Part shown: piece after piece, positions 1-12,318 of the stretch
Layout: each line of letters begins with the position of its first letter
Numbering within the stretch: the first letter of the stretch is position 1
From: Cinnamomum chago
Taxonomy: Eukaryota; Streptophyta; Magnoliopsida; Laurales; Lauraceae
DNA length: 64,000 nucleotides
Reading direction: 5' to 3'
Assembly: GCA_038049695.1 (NCBI GenBank)
Contig: CP142453.1
Coordinates: 115,670,001-115,734,000 of the forward strand
Notes under the pieces: generated by a model
What the model saw: the letters and a program-made list of their open reading frames with translations, nothing else
What the model was told of the DNA's origin: nothing
Databases searched by the model: none
Translations under genes and position numbers: made by a program

Positions 1-1319
1 ATTTGTTGTAGTTCAGCATCAAATACTTATTTTAGTTGTTTACACTTAAAACGATCACTTTATTCATTGACTCTGAAGTTAGTAGTAAAGCTAACATAAC
101 AAGCAGTTTCTATGAGATTCTCGTTTTTCCTTTAAGAAAATGCATGACGCTTTATTGAAATATATGAAAAGAAGAAGCTTGCAATGATGAAAGAAATAAA
201 TGTGTTAGAAAATTATCAAAGTTTTTCAATTTAAACCTCATGAGTATGAACAATAATAAATAATATATTCATGCCCTTGAAATGCCCTTTTATAATAAAA
301 AAATTCACAAAAGTTATATATATTAAGGAACTAAAAAATTGTACAGAACAACAATAATTTTACGATAGCAATCTATAAGACCTACCACTAAATTGCAATT
401 ATGGAATTATCTTTAGCAGTCATTAATATTAGAAGAGAACCAATATTTAGTAGTAGTTATCACATTATCCAACTTGTGATTATTCTTCTACCAGGGGTAT
501 AAATCAAGATCAATACAACTATTATGTTAGATTGAAAACTCAATTATTCTAACTAAATAAAATACAAACACATGAAGCAAAAGGAAAAAGAATATTAATT
601 TTTTTTTCATGGTAACTTTCATTAAAAGAGAGAAAAAAACAGGGCGGACATAAAATGAGTTTAAGTTTGTACATTTCACTTTCTTATTTATGATATTTTG
701 TCAGTTGCTGCTTTTTTTCTTAAAAAAGAAAAAGAAAAAACTAAACATAAAGCAATAATGCAAATGTAGTACTTGTATATATGGGATTTGCTTATAAGTT
801 TTGGAGGTCCCTATACCTTTTTCAAAGGCCATAACAAATAATATACAACTGAAGGAACATCAAATTACAAATATTTAAGGTTAGTGCACAAAAGATTAAA
901 GGGTTAATATTTAAAAAATAATAACAAAGGATTACATCCGTACAAAGAAAATATTCTCATATCTTCTGGAAACCTCGCGGAGCTCTCTGATGTTCTTAAC
1001 TCTCAAATTTCAAATACAAATACCACTCAAGTATCTTTTACTTCCACCAAAAAATAAATAAATAAATAGAAACTATTTGCACAATTAGCATTATTTCAGG
1101 TAAAAAAAAAAGAGAATGTTAATTCTCTCGTGTGTAGTCAATTTGATATTTGAATTATAACACAACCACCAATTGCCCACCAGCAACAATAACAAAAGTA
1201 GCAAGCTAGCTAATACCTTTTGTTGCGACTTTTAAACTGATTTTTAAGCTGATGGCGAAGTATTTAAAAGTGCCCACAAAATTATAAGTATCGAACACCA
1301 AAAAGGTAGTAAGTAAAAT
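1..1319. other. AT-rich intergenic DNA, no gene seen
   Basis: AT-rich sequence without a supportable coding exon. The only recognisable item is a T run followed by a LINE-tail motif (listed separately). Short open frames here have no protein-like composition. Confidence 0.6.
599..632 (-). mobile_element. LINE 3' tail remnant
   Basis: A nine-base T run followed by CATGGTAACTTTCATTAAAA. On the minus strand this is the A-tailed end of a plant LINE, and it matches the 29464-29505 insertion almost base for base. I could not assign a target duplication. Confidence 0.45.
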
Positions 1320-2062
1320 ACACTTGATTCCTTTTCTTGCATTTTGTTGGACAGGTGTATAGTGAAAAATAATAATACTAAGAGGGGCCCACATCGTGCA
1401 GTTTATTGGGAATATCTATATATATATCTATAATAATACTAAGTGGGGCCCACATCTTGCATTTTATCGGGCAGGTTTGTAGTGAAAAATAATCATACTA
1501 AGTGGGGCCCACATCTTGCATTTTATTGGACAGGTGTGTGGTGAAAAAGTACTACGCTTTAGTGAAAATTATAAGTGGGCCGTGGTGTGTAGTGAAAAGC
1601 ATTGTCATTTTGTTCTCTTTTATAAGAGTAGATAGATAGATAGAAAGATAGAGATAGAGAAATAGAGAATACTAAGTGGGCCCACATCTTGCATTTTATT
1701 GGACAGGTGTGTAGTGAAAAAGTATTAGACTTTACTCTCTTTTATATAAGGGTATAGATGTATAGATATAGATAGATATAGATATAGAGATAGAGAAATA
1801 GTAATAATAATAATAATGTATAGATTATATTATTATTATATAGGTGGGGCCCACATAAGTTCTTCTCTTTTAGAGGGGTAATAATAATATATAGATTATA
1901 TTATTACTATCTATGTGGGGCCCACACAAGTTCTTCTCTTTTATAATCTTATTATTACTATCTTAAATGGGGCCACATTTAGCATTTGATTGGACAAGTG
2001 TGTAGTGAAAAAAAAGTAAAAAGTTTTGCATCTTGCTCTCTTTTATAATAGTAGTAGATATA
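1320..2062. repeat. Cluster of degenerate repeat modules (MITE-like)
   Basis: At least five related modules share GGGCCCACATCTTGCATTTT, then ATTGGACAGGTGTGTAGTGA, then CTCTTTTATAAGAGTA. They are separated by GATA/TAGA-rich and TAATAATA-rich stretches. Module starts are near 1333, 1442, 1501, 1677 and 1970, with truncated GGGGCCCACA units near 1844 and 1916. Spacing is irregular, so this is not a simple satellite. It looks like short nonautonomous elements inserted into or expanded within one another. There is no coding capacity. Confidence 0.6.
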
Positions 2063-2453
2063 TTTAGGCTGTCAACTAGGTAGTTAGGTCATTAGGTGGA
2101 CAATGAAGACTACACTACTCTGTTCTGTTCAGTAGCTGTTGTGCATGATGTAAATCGTCCCACAATTCATAATGGTTTTGTAGATGGGTCGCTATTTAGC
2201 TGGGCATGCAGGACACGAGCACCACTCGTGATGCATGTGTGCCTCATGGAAATATAAATGCTAAAAATACTATTTACTTGGAAGAAGTTTATATTTCATC
2301 CCCACGAACTAACGAATGGGGAGAACTTCACTGCAGCTATGCTGCTTCCTTTTTTCATCAAAGGGCAGCACCTTATTAAACTTATGTGTGGAGCTAACCT
2401 TTGGCAAATCCATACAGTTTACGCACCTTCACGCCCTTTGTTTGTCTATATAA
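2063..2453. other. Intergenic, nothing assigned
   Basis: A 70-codon open frame at 2258-2470 has no recognisable domain and no splice or homology support. No repeat was identified here. Confidence 0.4.
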
Positions 2454-2468
2454 GTAAGATGGTCGGTT

Positions 2469-2644
2469 AATTATAAGGGATAGCTCAGTTGGACTAGAAT
2501 CACGGTTAGCACTCGAAAATTATAGATTCGTAATTGCACTACAACATTGGGGTTATAGAGGAGTTTACCCGGCTTTCTTTTGGGCCCAGAGGGATTAGTC
2601 CAACCCAAAGGTTGGAAACCCTCCGATGGCTTTAAAAAAAAAGA
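2469..2644 (+). mobile_element. tRNA-derived SINE, family A, full length
   Basis: A pol III A-box-like TAGCTCAGTTGG, a weak B-box-like region, then a tail block with TTTACCCGGC, GGGCCCAGAGGGATTAGTCC and GGAAACCCTCCGATGGC, ending in A10 or more. It is flanked by 15-bp direct repeats at 2454-2468 and 2645-2659 (13 of 15 match). About 176 bp. The same tail occurs in the copies at 7054, 51143 and 56140. Confidence 0.85.
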
Positions 2645-2728
2645 GTAAGATAGTCAGTTTAAATCAATAAGATGGCCATTATATTGGCTACATCTTGAAC
2701 ATGTCATCAACTTTTAATCCAGACTCTT

Positions 2729-2895
2729 AAGGGATAGCTCGGTTGGTTTAGGACCATGGTTGTTTTTAAAGATCGATGGTTTGAAACTATACTACCACAC
2801 TGGGGCTACAGGAGATTTACTTGGCTTCTCATGAACTGGTACTTATTAGTTATGCCCAAAGGACTGGGACACCCTCTATTATTATAAAAAAAAAA
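2729..2895 (+). mobile_element. tRNA-derived SINE, family A, diverged copy
   Basis: Starts GGGATAGCTCGGTTGG, has TACTACCACACTGGGGCTAC in the middle, and ends GGGACACCCTCTATTATTAT plus an A run. The tail is more diverged than in the copy 85 bp upstream. No clear target duplication was seen. Confidence 0.75.
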
Positions 2896-4080
2896 TCCCT
2901 CACTTTTCTCTTCTTTCTAAACAAGTGGAATGGCGACCATCTCTGATCTCTTGTCATCGAATGAACGGCCCACTTAAATTTGCATTACAAGGGATGTTAG
3001 GGTATGTGAATATGATAAAGTCATAATATGACTTTGATTTGAGTAACACCCCCACTCGATGAAGGTGGTTGGATCTACTGCCTGCACACTAGTACGTTGG
3101 ATTGAAATTTCGTCCTCCAACAAGTCAACACTATGTCGGTGAGTAAGAGTATCTAAAATTTCTAAAAAGCCCCCACTTAGTGATACCTACTACATTTTCT
3201 TTAGCTAATTGAGGAACCGTGGGTATCTTTTAATACTTCTCTTTGGTTGGAGCTCACTCCTCAATACTCAATTTTGAGTCATTTCTTTCGAGATTGGTTG
3301 GAGCCCGACCTGTCCAAGTTGGAGGACTTCATATGCATTACAGCTCCATTAGGCCCACCTTTGATTAGTGCAACAACTTTCACTCTTATCTCTCCATAAC
3401 TTGCAATCATACTCAATTCTTATTTTTATCAAACTTTTACTCATCTTTGGATTGAATCTCAACAAAATCTATGGTTAGAAGATCGTTAAGTTTTTAGACA
3501 GTTAAATTAATGGCTAGGATAATCGAATAGGGTGATTTTTTGAATGACCTTTATCTATAAAGAGACCTAGTTATCCGGCCCATGCCCAATAGCAGGACTG
3601 CATCCTAGTATTGGGCCCCATGAGCAGGAATGCATATACCCAATATACAGTCTGTTCTTAGGTGAAAACCTTCCATAATCCGTTCTACTTCTTATAGATT
3701 ATTAGAATGGATTGCTAACATAATTGTACGTTTGAAGCATGTTATAATTTGTACTGACGCAGTTGGATTCCTGTTGATGAGACATGCAAAAACAAAAGCG
3801 AAGGGTATCCTGTGGATCTAGACCAAGGGTTGGATAAATATCACTTAAATCATATCATCAACAAATCATCCTAATTCTGGATTTTTGGGCCTTAAAGTTT
3901 AGTAAATTTATAACTTTTTTATTTTATTTTTATGACTCAATCATTGTGCAAGATTAGTATCTAATTTGACTGAGTAGTGATTACTCACGACGAGGATGCA
4001 AGATATGTGTGTGCGAGAGGTTTGGATGAATCATAAGTAGGATCCATGGTAGGATATATGTTGAGAACAAGGGATTGCCT
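2896..4080. other. Intergenic; old dispersed repeat possible
   Basis: No gene. Parts of about 3420-3660 resemble 33370-33560 in word order (a GTTAGAAGATCGTTAAG-like stretch, then a region ending in exported-repeat-like sequence), suggesting two old copies of one dispersed repeat. I cannot name the family. Confidence 0.3.
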
Positions 4081-4081
4081 A

Positions 4082-4560
4082 GTTGATTTTTCTTTTATGA
4101 TAAAGCAAAATTCAATTAAAGAGAGCAATACTATAACAAAGAAGGCCAGAACACTACATCCCATACATAATGGATAGGAGCCAAAGGCGGAAAAGAACCA
4201 TCCCAAAAACAATCATTGCTCAACAAAGAGCGAAATTGAGATAAAGAATGGGTCGCCAAAGGAGAACTTAAAAACACAATCAAAAGATAAAACAATGTCA
4301 GAATGTCATTGATGGAAGTAAAATGAGGACCAATCCTTTATTTCGTTGATGCATTGCACCACCTCCAAGGCTCAGAATAAAACCTAAATCCTTGAGAATC
4401 CTCTAACTATTGCATATTTTGGTATAAAATATCGCGACCACTTCATCCTCTTTAATTGAGTTGGGAGACAAAAGCTGTTGCTGCCTCTCCTCACCAGGAA
4501 GAATCATCAAAGCATAACAAACCCACAACCTGCCCTTCCATATGGCTTTTTGAAAGAGGC
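4082..4560 (-). mobile_element. LINE 3' fragment with RNase H (RVT_3-like) remnant
   Basis: On the minus strand about 4560-4310 gives disrupted RNase H-like peptide: HFDASFKKPYGRAGCGFVM, then EDEVVAIFYTKI, LKDLGF, AMHQ, NKGLV. This follows the order of the plant LINE RNase H domain. The 3' part gives SLIEFCFIIKEKS and ends in an A-rich tract at about 4082-4095. It is 5'-truncated, with several stops and shifts. No endonuclease or reverse transcriptase is present. Confidence 0.6.
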
Positions 4561-4736
4561 ATCAAAATGGGGTTGCCTAATTGGTTGCGAACCTCGCTTC
4601 TCATCTAACTGCGTATGGATCGATCTCTTGGTATACTTTATGCATTCCCCTTGTAAATTATTCATCCATTTATTATTCAACTTGCAATTTAATAATAAGA
4701 AATTTGCAATGTATAAAGCGATCATGCTTTATGACA

Positions 4737-4755
4737 TTTTTTTTTCTTCTTTTTT
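4737..4755 (-). mobile_element. Tail-only retroinsertion (T tract with target duplication)
   Basis: A 19-base T-rich tract lies between two identical 13-bp repeats (ATGCTTTATGACA at 4724-4736 and 4756-4768). The pattern is that of a target-primed insertion in which only the poly(A) tail was copied. A local slippage duplication is the alternative. Confidence 0.5.
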
Positions 4756-4799
4756 ATGCTTTATGACACTGAAGTTATGGGCTAGGATAGTTTAATATG

Positions 4800-6950
4800 A
4801 CTGATATTTAGCCCACCCCTATCCAAATTCAGTTCTATCATCCACCTCTCTAATCTACTATCAATATCTAGGTTTGTCCACATGAAGACTGAAGTCATAT
4901 TCTTTTATGTTAATTAATTGTCCCACATAAGAAAGGGGCATTTCAGTCATGTGAAAAGTATAGGATGACATGGACATTTGTGTTATGGTAAGAATGATTC
5001 TTTTTGAGAAATATCACATGCCACACGCCAATAGCAAATCCAGCCTCCACCAAGCATGTATAAAAGATTTACATATGAATGATTTTCATGTAATGCATAA
5101 TAGTTAGTATAATGATATTTATTTGTACTGATTTACATATGTAACAGATAAATATATGTGAAAATAATGTGCACATAACACCACTTCCTTATAAAAATTC
5201 ACACGCAACCGGAAGGTGGTAAAACCAGTTACGCACTTTACTGTAGCAAAGCGGGGGCATTGTTGAGGTTCGAACCTCGCTGGTAGCATTTTTTTAGGCC
5301 CCAAACTAATGATTTGAGCGGTTCGTCTTCTTTATACGGTTAAAAAGAGCCATGAGGTAAAATCTCTTATCTTAACTCTTCATGGTTTTTGAGAGATTCG
5401 TGAAAAATGTTAAAAAAATCCCATGTGTAAGAATTTAATTTTTTCGTATTTCTGTGGGGCCCTAGGTGACCCTTTAGAGCAGGATCGGACTCCTTTTTCT
5501 TGCCGTTATTTCTCATAATTCTCAAGATGATTATAACTTCATTCTTCAAACATTTAAATAATCAATACTTTTCTAATAAACCTTAAACAAGGGCTAATCA
5601 CATCTAATGTTTTTTTAAATAGAAAACTAGTAAATGATGCACGGTGGACATTGTAATGATAACAAATGCTACATTAATATGAATAATTGCAAAATAATGA
5701 ACGCGTTGAATATATGATTGGGTACTAAATACTGATATATGGGTATCTATCAGCCCTATGGTAGAGTTCAATAGACATTTTATACCAAACAAATGGCCCT
5801 TTATTTATTGTATTTTCCATTTTATCCACTAATATTTGATGACAGCAAGATGACATATTTCTGGTGAGAATTAGGTGCTTGAACATTTTGAACATCATTG
5901 GAGAATAACATTTGGGCTAGGGTTAGGTGAACACATCGTGTTGAGTTAAGACGAGGTTTGACTTATAACTTCAGGCTCTGGGTTATCTGCTTTCGATGTG
6001 GTACTCATGTAATTCTAAACATTGAAAACTCAGGTGCTGGAGGACATCACGACAGACGTCCTTCTTCATGGGGGTCACAATCGTATGGACCTTACACAAC
6101 ATGTACTTATAGTCAATTACTTTGTGTTTTAGACATATTTGAGTTAATTCGAGCTGGTTTATTGCTTGATTAATTACAGTCCTCCAGCCTTTAAACAACT
6201 ATGTTGCTTATTGCTTACAAAAAGAAGCACAATGTTCACCATGGTAACGATGTGCTTTTTGCACACTTGGCATTGACATTTGACACACATACCATTGTCA
6301 GGAAATTAATGCCTCTAAAAATGTTGAGATATTTTCAAATTTGAGGTGCAATAAATTAATTTTAAATAATTCATCGTCGCCATCATCATCATCCAGTTCC
6401 ATGTCACAACTATATTTGAGTCAAGTCTACAAATTTTATTTTGCCATTCCAATCTATCTTGGGCCAAATCATTGATTAGATTGTAGTACCTATTCATAAT
6501 TACTACTTCCATCCATTTCCTTTTGACATATCTTTTTTCCTTACCAAATTAATTTAAATAATTAAAAATAATAAATACAAACTAAATTTAGAAAACTAGA
6601 TTTTTTTTTTAATTTTCCTTATTTTTCATTTCTGTTATGATTTTGTCATGATATTTTCCGTTTTCTGTGATATCGAAAAATATAACAATGCAATCAGAAA
6701 GACACCAGTTCAAGTAATATAATACAACATTTCTGTGACATTTTCAAAACTTGACATATATTTGTGGTAGTGGTGCCTGGAGTAAAATAAATAGACTAGT
6801 TTGGGCAATGGATGCAACTAGCAGCAGGTAAGAATAAAGTCTATGATGTGGTTGCAACTGGGCTAGTATATATGCCTTTCTCCATAAACATCTGACGCAA
6901 TGGGATGACAAGCATGTTCATATTTTAAACAAAAAGTACATACAAATAGT
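4800..6950. other. Intergenic, no gene seen
   Basis: Several short frames overlap on both strands (for example 5958-6173 and 5983-6198) without domain content. One fragment near 5936-6003 resembles part of the Cassandra LTR (separate entry). The rest is unassigned AT-rich DNA. Confidence 0.5.
5936..6003 (-). mobile_element. Cassandra LTR fragment (fossil)
   Basis: About 68 bp aligns by eye with the section of the 50.4-52.1 kb Cassandra LTRs that runs from GTTGAGTTAA through GGTTTGACTTATAA to TTTCGATGTGG. Only a fragment remains, with no 5S-like part. Old by its divergence. Confidence 0.55.
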
Positions 6951-6954
6951 CTCA

Positions 6955-7460
6955 TAGTGAGTCGGAACCCCCAATCACACCCCTGCAACTCCGGTCGAAG
7001 TTCCACATAATGATAATCTGGACCATTCATCTTGAATCCCGCCATAAGCACTTTTTTTTCTGTTTTTTTTGCTATCGGAGGGTTCCCAACCCTTCGGGCT
7101 GGACTAATCCCTCCGGGCCCAGAGGGAAGCCGGATAAATCCCCTGTAGCCCTAGTGTAGTAGTGTAATCTCGAACCCACAACCCGCCATAAGCACTTCAA
7201 TAGGAGTTTGACCAACAATTAAATTGTGCACACGAATGATAACATAATTAGCATAAACTTATGTATTATTAATCAAAATACTTTAATCCTGTTGTCAATC
7301 ATGTAGGCAATCTAATGGTGGGACGATCTTCTATTAAATGGAAATTTTCAAATATGCGATTGGAGGGTATGGGATTCAGAATGAATGGTCCGGATTATCA
7401 TTGTGTGCTCCCAGGGTGGAGTTCTAGACATCTGTTACCGGAAGCCCGTGATAAATGCCA
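6955..7460. repeat. Inverted repeat pair interrupted by a SINE
   Basis: GATTCAAGATGAATGGTCC and TTATCATTATGTG on the minus strand (about 7048-6990) correspond to GATTCAGAATGAATGGTCC and TTATCATTGTGTG on the plus strand (7372-7412). Arms of about 50-90 bp point away from each other, with the SINE at 7054-7181 in the centre. Probably a decayed foldback/MITE or two opposed copies of one repeat. Confidence 0.5.
7054..7181 (-). mobile_element. SINE family A, 5'-truncated, with 16-bp target duplication
   Basis: Flanked by perfect 16-bp repeats CCCGCCATAAGCACTT (7038-7053 and 7182-7197). On the minus strand it begins at the B box (GGTTCGAGATT), continues through the shared tail (GGGCCCGGAGGGATTAGTCC, GGGTTGGGAACCCTCCGATA) and ends in an interrupted A tract. 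It is 128 bp, with the 5' half missing. The perfect duplication suggests a fairly young insertion. Confidence 0.9.
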
Positions 7461-7469
7461 TGGGGAATA

Positions 7470-9240
7470 TCCGTATTGTCCTATGATAGATTTCCCAATT
7501 TGTAGAACCGTTGAATATTCGCCTGGTGGGTAGTTGGGTAGTGTGGCTTTACTTCCAATACAAATCGTTCTCTTGAGGCATTTGGTTGCAACTTGCAAGT
7601 TAAAATTGTGTGATCACTGACCAATGAGAAACTGGTATAGTAGGCCTGATTCTGATTGAATTAAAATTTGGCAATGCAAATAAATGAAAAGAGGCACTTT
7701 GATGCACTAGCCAAGGTAGGCCTCTCTCATTATTTGTGGTTTTTATATGGGCATAAAATATTTTCTAGAGAATCCATCTGACTCTCCTGACCAACATGAA
7801 TAGAGGATTTTCACCTATGAGCAAAACCGCGTTTGTGCTTACATGCTGCAGCTTGTGGGCCCACTTGGATGCTTTTTTTATCATTGAAGTTTGAATGGAT
7901 GGTAAGGTCTCTTTTAGGAAAAGGGTCATGCAAAAAAATCATCCCAGGTCAATGATCTGATCAGCCCTTGATCTAATAGCCTTAAAATTTCTTTTAACCA
8001 TAGAAATTTTTTTTTTATTCAATACAATGGTATAGCTAAAGGTTTCATGGGCATAAAGCCGGCATGGTGACAAATCATGAGGGGATAAGACGGTTCAAAA
8101 AGGGAAAAAAAAAAAAAAAACTACACTGTTCAAAGGTGAGCCCTAGCGACCCCCATAGAGCTGGATTGCACAAGTAATCTGCTCATAGGAGAAAATTCTT
8201 TCACAAATTACTTTGATCAAATTGCTAATGATGTTGGGTCTTTTTGAATAGTTAATCTAACAAATCTTCTCTTCCGAGATAAAGATGAAGCAGGAAGCCT
8301 GTCACGAGCCTTTGTAAGTGTCTTCCACTTCTTCATTAGGAAAAACAAAAAGGCAAGAAAACCAGTCTTTGAGTATGAACGCATACAAGTATTTATGCCA
8401 AATTGGTGACTCTTCTTTTCACTACCAGCACCTCGTCTCATCTTTCACTTTATCTTTCTTGTGTGATGCTCCAACTTTCTGTCTCAATACTTGTTGTTTC
8501 TTATTAGCTAGTATTCTTATTATTATTCTTTCCATTACATGTGTGGACACCAACCTTGCTAGATTCACGCTACTAAACTAACCAGATTTTAACTGGTAGG
8601 CACACCACACATGCCATGCCACTCTTGCACGGCAACTCATCACATGAATGCATAGATCTCCAGCCACCTACCAATTTCTATCGCTTCAACTCACATGTGT
8701 GACGCCAGATGAATTAAGATGGGTTGAACCGGAGGATTGCTGGGTTGGACCATTTTCCATTTTAACAAGTGTCTGTTTGCATATGGGCCATGTGGATCTA
8801 CATTAGTGGCAGAAAAAAAGAGCCCAAGTCGACATAAATATCTGAAAATGAGATTTCTCCTACTTCCATATTTGATGGAGAGCCGCTACCGTCAAGTAAT
8901 GATAAAACACTAACTATGACAAGATCCTAAAGTGAAAGATGATCATGATTCTATATACCTAAGCACTTGAGATGTTCAAGAACCAGTTATAAGAACCATT
9001 TTAGATAAGGAAAAACCCACAGGTCAAGAAGCATGAAACTGCAATTTGAACCTGTTTTAATATTTTCATTTATTTTTTATTTTTATTTTTTAAATTATGG
9101 TGTCACTGAGGAACCAGATTAGACCATTGGTTGAAACAAATTGGTTTGAGCCATCTAGTCAAGTAGTTCAAAAGGCCAGTTTAGAGTTTATATCAGGCTC
9201 TTGGATGGTTGAAGTAGATTCTTCTGGCATGACGTGTCTG
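7470..9240. other. Intergenic, nothing assigned
   Basis: No coding exon or intact repeat recognised. The open frames at 8217-8441 and 8318-8581 overlap on opposite strands and have no domain signature. Confidence 0.45.
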
Positions 9241-9246
9241 TAATAA

Positions 9247-9526
9247 GGGCCTGTTTGTTTCATGGAAAATGCCAATGAATTCTAAGAAATGTATTTCTAA
9301 AAGTGGTTTAAAACTAAAGAAGAAGATGTGAAATCTGTTAATCACCATGAAATAATCGCCCTTTAATGAAAAATAAATATTTAACTAGGGGGAAGTGGAA
9401 AACGAAAAATCTTTAACTAGGGTTCCATCTATATCTCCACCCTAAATTTTTTACTCCGTGCCTCTTTAATAATGAACCCATTTTTCAAAAGTATAGGAAT
9501 TCAATTCCACGCGAACAAAAGGGCAC
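9247..9526. mobile_element. Tourist/PIF-Harbinger-like MITE
   Basis: 280 bp with imperfect terminal inverted repeats (GGGCCTGTTTGTTTCATGGA against GTGCCCTTTTGTTCGCGTGG), flanked by TAA at 9244-9246 and 9527-9529. A three-base TWA target duplication with GGGCCTGTTTG ends is typical of PIF/Harbinger MITEs. No coding capacity. Confidence 0.75.
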
Positions 9527-9529
9527 TAA

Positions 9530-11090
9530 ATACTCATCTAAAACAGCATTTGAGATGGTTTTCTTGCATGGCTGATGGAGTTGATATGAATATGCATCAT
9601 TTCACTGAAATTCCCTTGAATGAATTCCCCACTTGAAAGAAAATTGGTTGAAGAGTATTTTGCAAGAAATACTTAAGTGCATCCGAATATTCACTTACCA
9701 CTTTCCGACCATTCCAGTGGAGCCACGCAACCAAAAAACAAAAGCTTCCCAAGTGATTAAAAAGGAAATTGCACGCCTCTTTATCATAGATTCTATACCT
9801 CCAGAATGTGAGGGCCTCCTCTGCCACACTTGTTGGCATCTGTAACTGGGGCCCACTAGTGGCATGTGGGTGGGCCCCAGCCAGTGTGGGACCCCCCGAT
9901 CTCTTGCTGTAGCAAGCTTCTTTATCAGTGGTTTCCTTGTAAAGACCTCTATATATATATAAGTCCTTAATTGTCTCCTACTTGAACTTGAGCAGTAACT
10001 TTATTGCTATCCACCCTCTATTGAGTGGAGAGTTACAACTTACAATACCAATGCATGTGGAATCACCAATCTAATAAGAACATTCCAATGGTTTAGTTCT
10101 CTGAACCAAATAGCCTTGAAAGAAAAAAAAAAAAGGACTTGATGGATTCGGTTTCTAGATGGTAATAACTGGTAAACTACACTGGAAAGTCTAGGTAGTT
10201 GGAGGAACATGGCATTGGTATCAAGGAGATGGCATATTATCTTTAATTTTTTATAATGAGTTGGGAGACTTCCAATCTCCAACTTGCCTCTCAGTGGAAA
10301 AGAACTGCTCAGTCTCTCTAACGCTTTTGAAGGGTCTTGATGTTTCTTTCATCCTATTTTTTCTAACTACTTTCTTTGCGGTACTTGTGGACCAGAGCTT
10401 GATGTGGTGTAAACCATTTCCATGATGGGGGCCATTATAATTAGAGGATTTTTGTAAAGGACCCCTTCAATTGCGCCTTTGTAGGTTTGGACTTTGGTTT
10501 TGGATATGGTAGTCACATCCCACTTCCTATACCACTAGTTGTCACTTTTAGGTTCTCAGTTATGTTATCGAATAAATCCAGAAAAGAACGTGAAAACAGA
10601 GATATGACTGCTTATAGAGATGCAAAAGACTTGACTTTAGCACCAGGTCATGGGCTTTACAATATCTAATGACCTGTTACAATGTCTATTGATTCTTTCA
10701 GATCTATCAAGATAAGATACAAATATAGTACAAGTGCAAATATATATATTCTTCCTCCCTAATATAGTTTTATAAATTCTACATGAGAAGACTTCCAAGG
10801 AACAAAGTCCTAACAAACTGGTTTTCATGAGGCTATGGGGGAAGGTTATATTTTAGTTGATTAGGTGATTTTAGCCTGAGGGAGGAATGGGACTGCTCAA
10901 TAGCTAATCAGTGTGGACCATGAAAAGTGGACAGGACCCATTGAAATATTTCAAGATCGATAACCGTGGATTGCCTCATCGCCACAACATGTGATCTAAC
11001 CCAACACCCTTTAACTTTATGGGTTGTCTTTATGGTGAGCATGTGCTTGTGTTCATATGATGAGCTGCCATTGTGTATGATTGTTCATAG
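9530..11090. other. Intergenic, nothing assigned
   Basis: Overlapping frames at 9597-9839 and 9633-9845 lie on opposite strands and show no family features. No repeat structure was recognised. Confidence 0.4.
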
Positions 11091-11102
11091 CCCTATATAA
11101 GT

Positions 11103-11154
11103 ATGGAAGGAGAGATAGCATAGCCCTATGAGTATGGAAGGAGAGATACTTGAT

Positions 11155-11199
<45 letters not shown>

Positions 11200-11226
11200 A
11201 GTATGGAAGGAGAGATACTTTGATTA

Positions 11227-11261
<35 letters not shown>

Positions 11262-11262
11262 A
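11103..11262. repeat. Triplicated unit with (CT)n and (TA)n tracts
   Basis: AGTATGGAAGGAGAGATA occurs three times (near 11101, 11131 and 11199). The second and third are followed by TTGATTACTCTCTCT. (CT)n runs at 11157-11198 and 11227-11242, then (TA)n to 11261. This looks like slippage plus unequal duplication around the microsatellite. Confidence 0.85.
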
Positions 11263-11700
11263 ATGCTCATGTGAGATAATCTCTCATTTTATAGGGGCCC
11301 CACCTTATCTCTCATAGTAAGGTGAGAGCATCTCTCATTAAAACTTCTTCATATTTGGCCCACAGTGAGACCCCATTGGTCATGGGACAAGGGGGACAGA
11401 AAGATTCACGTGGGGTCAACTTACATATCAAATTTAAAGTCAATCCAATACCTCTAACCCCTTCATCCATAGTCAACAAGTTTAATAACTTCATATCAAA
11501 GGAGAAAAATTGACCCTCAATCCAACAGTCTAGTTCATCCTAATCCATGCAAATTCATGAGATTTAATGCCTATAAGGGGGTTATGAATGAGTGATCAAT
11601 TTAGATAGGTCATAAGGTGGGCCCCAATGGGCGTTCCGAACGGTGCTGACTGTAAGGACGGTTACAGGACCGCCTCCCATATATATAGACACACGAATTC

Positions 11701-12015
11701 GGAAGGCAAATGATTAAGATATAAGGTTGCCTAGGGGCCTTGTGTGTTAAAACAGTGCAATCTTATCTACATCTATATATCTATGTTATGAATCATGCAT
11801 TCCTTGAGGCATGCATGTAGAAGAACTGGACTAAACATCTTAAATGACTTAAATGTTAGGAAGGCAATGATTAAGATACAAGTTTGCCTTTCTAGGGGGA
11901 TAGTGTGTAAAGACTGAATTCTTATATATATCCATGTATCCGCGTTAATTATCAATAATGCAATCTGTTCCTAGTGGCATGCACGTAGGAGATCTGAACT
12001 ATACATCTAAAATGA
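11701..12015. repeat. Two-copy tandem duplication, period about 158 bp
   Basis: GGAAGGCAAATGATTAAGAT at 11701 recurs as GGAAGGCAATGATTAAGAT at 11859. The units stay alignable through GGCATGCATGTAG versus GGCATGCACGTAG to AAATGAC. Moderate divergence implies an old duplication. No coding sense. Confidence 0.8.
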
Positions 12016-12318
12016 CCTTACATGAAAGTTTCTTAACCCAAATTAGTTGCACATGTAGGATGATCTCCTTAAGTTAAGGACTCAGACTCTTGATATTCAA
12101 GATGAATTCTTCACATGGATCGGTGGGGTGCAATTTAAATGGTGATGATCAAGGTGGTGAAATACCCTAAACTCATGATTGATATTAGGTAGGTGAGCTG
12201 AAATTAAATTTTAAATAATCTTGTACTATGTTATTCTTCTTATATAAATTGAGAGGATTTCTTCTCAAGATAACCACGGTGAAATTATTGGAATATATTG
12301 ATTTTTGGAATTCTTTAT

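Noticed and set aside
2474-2530. tRNA-like sequence (GGGATAGCTCAGTTGG...)
   Set aside because: A and B boxes are present but no acceptor or anticodon stems form, and it continues into a SINE tail with an A run and target duplication.
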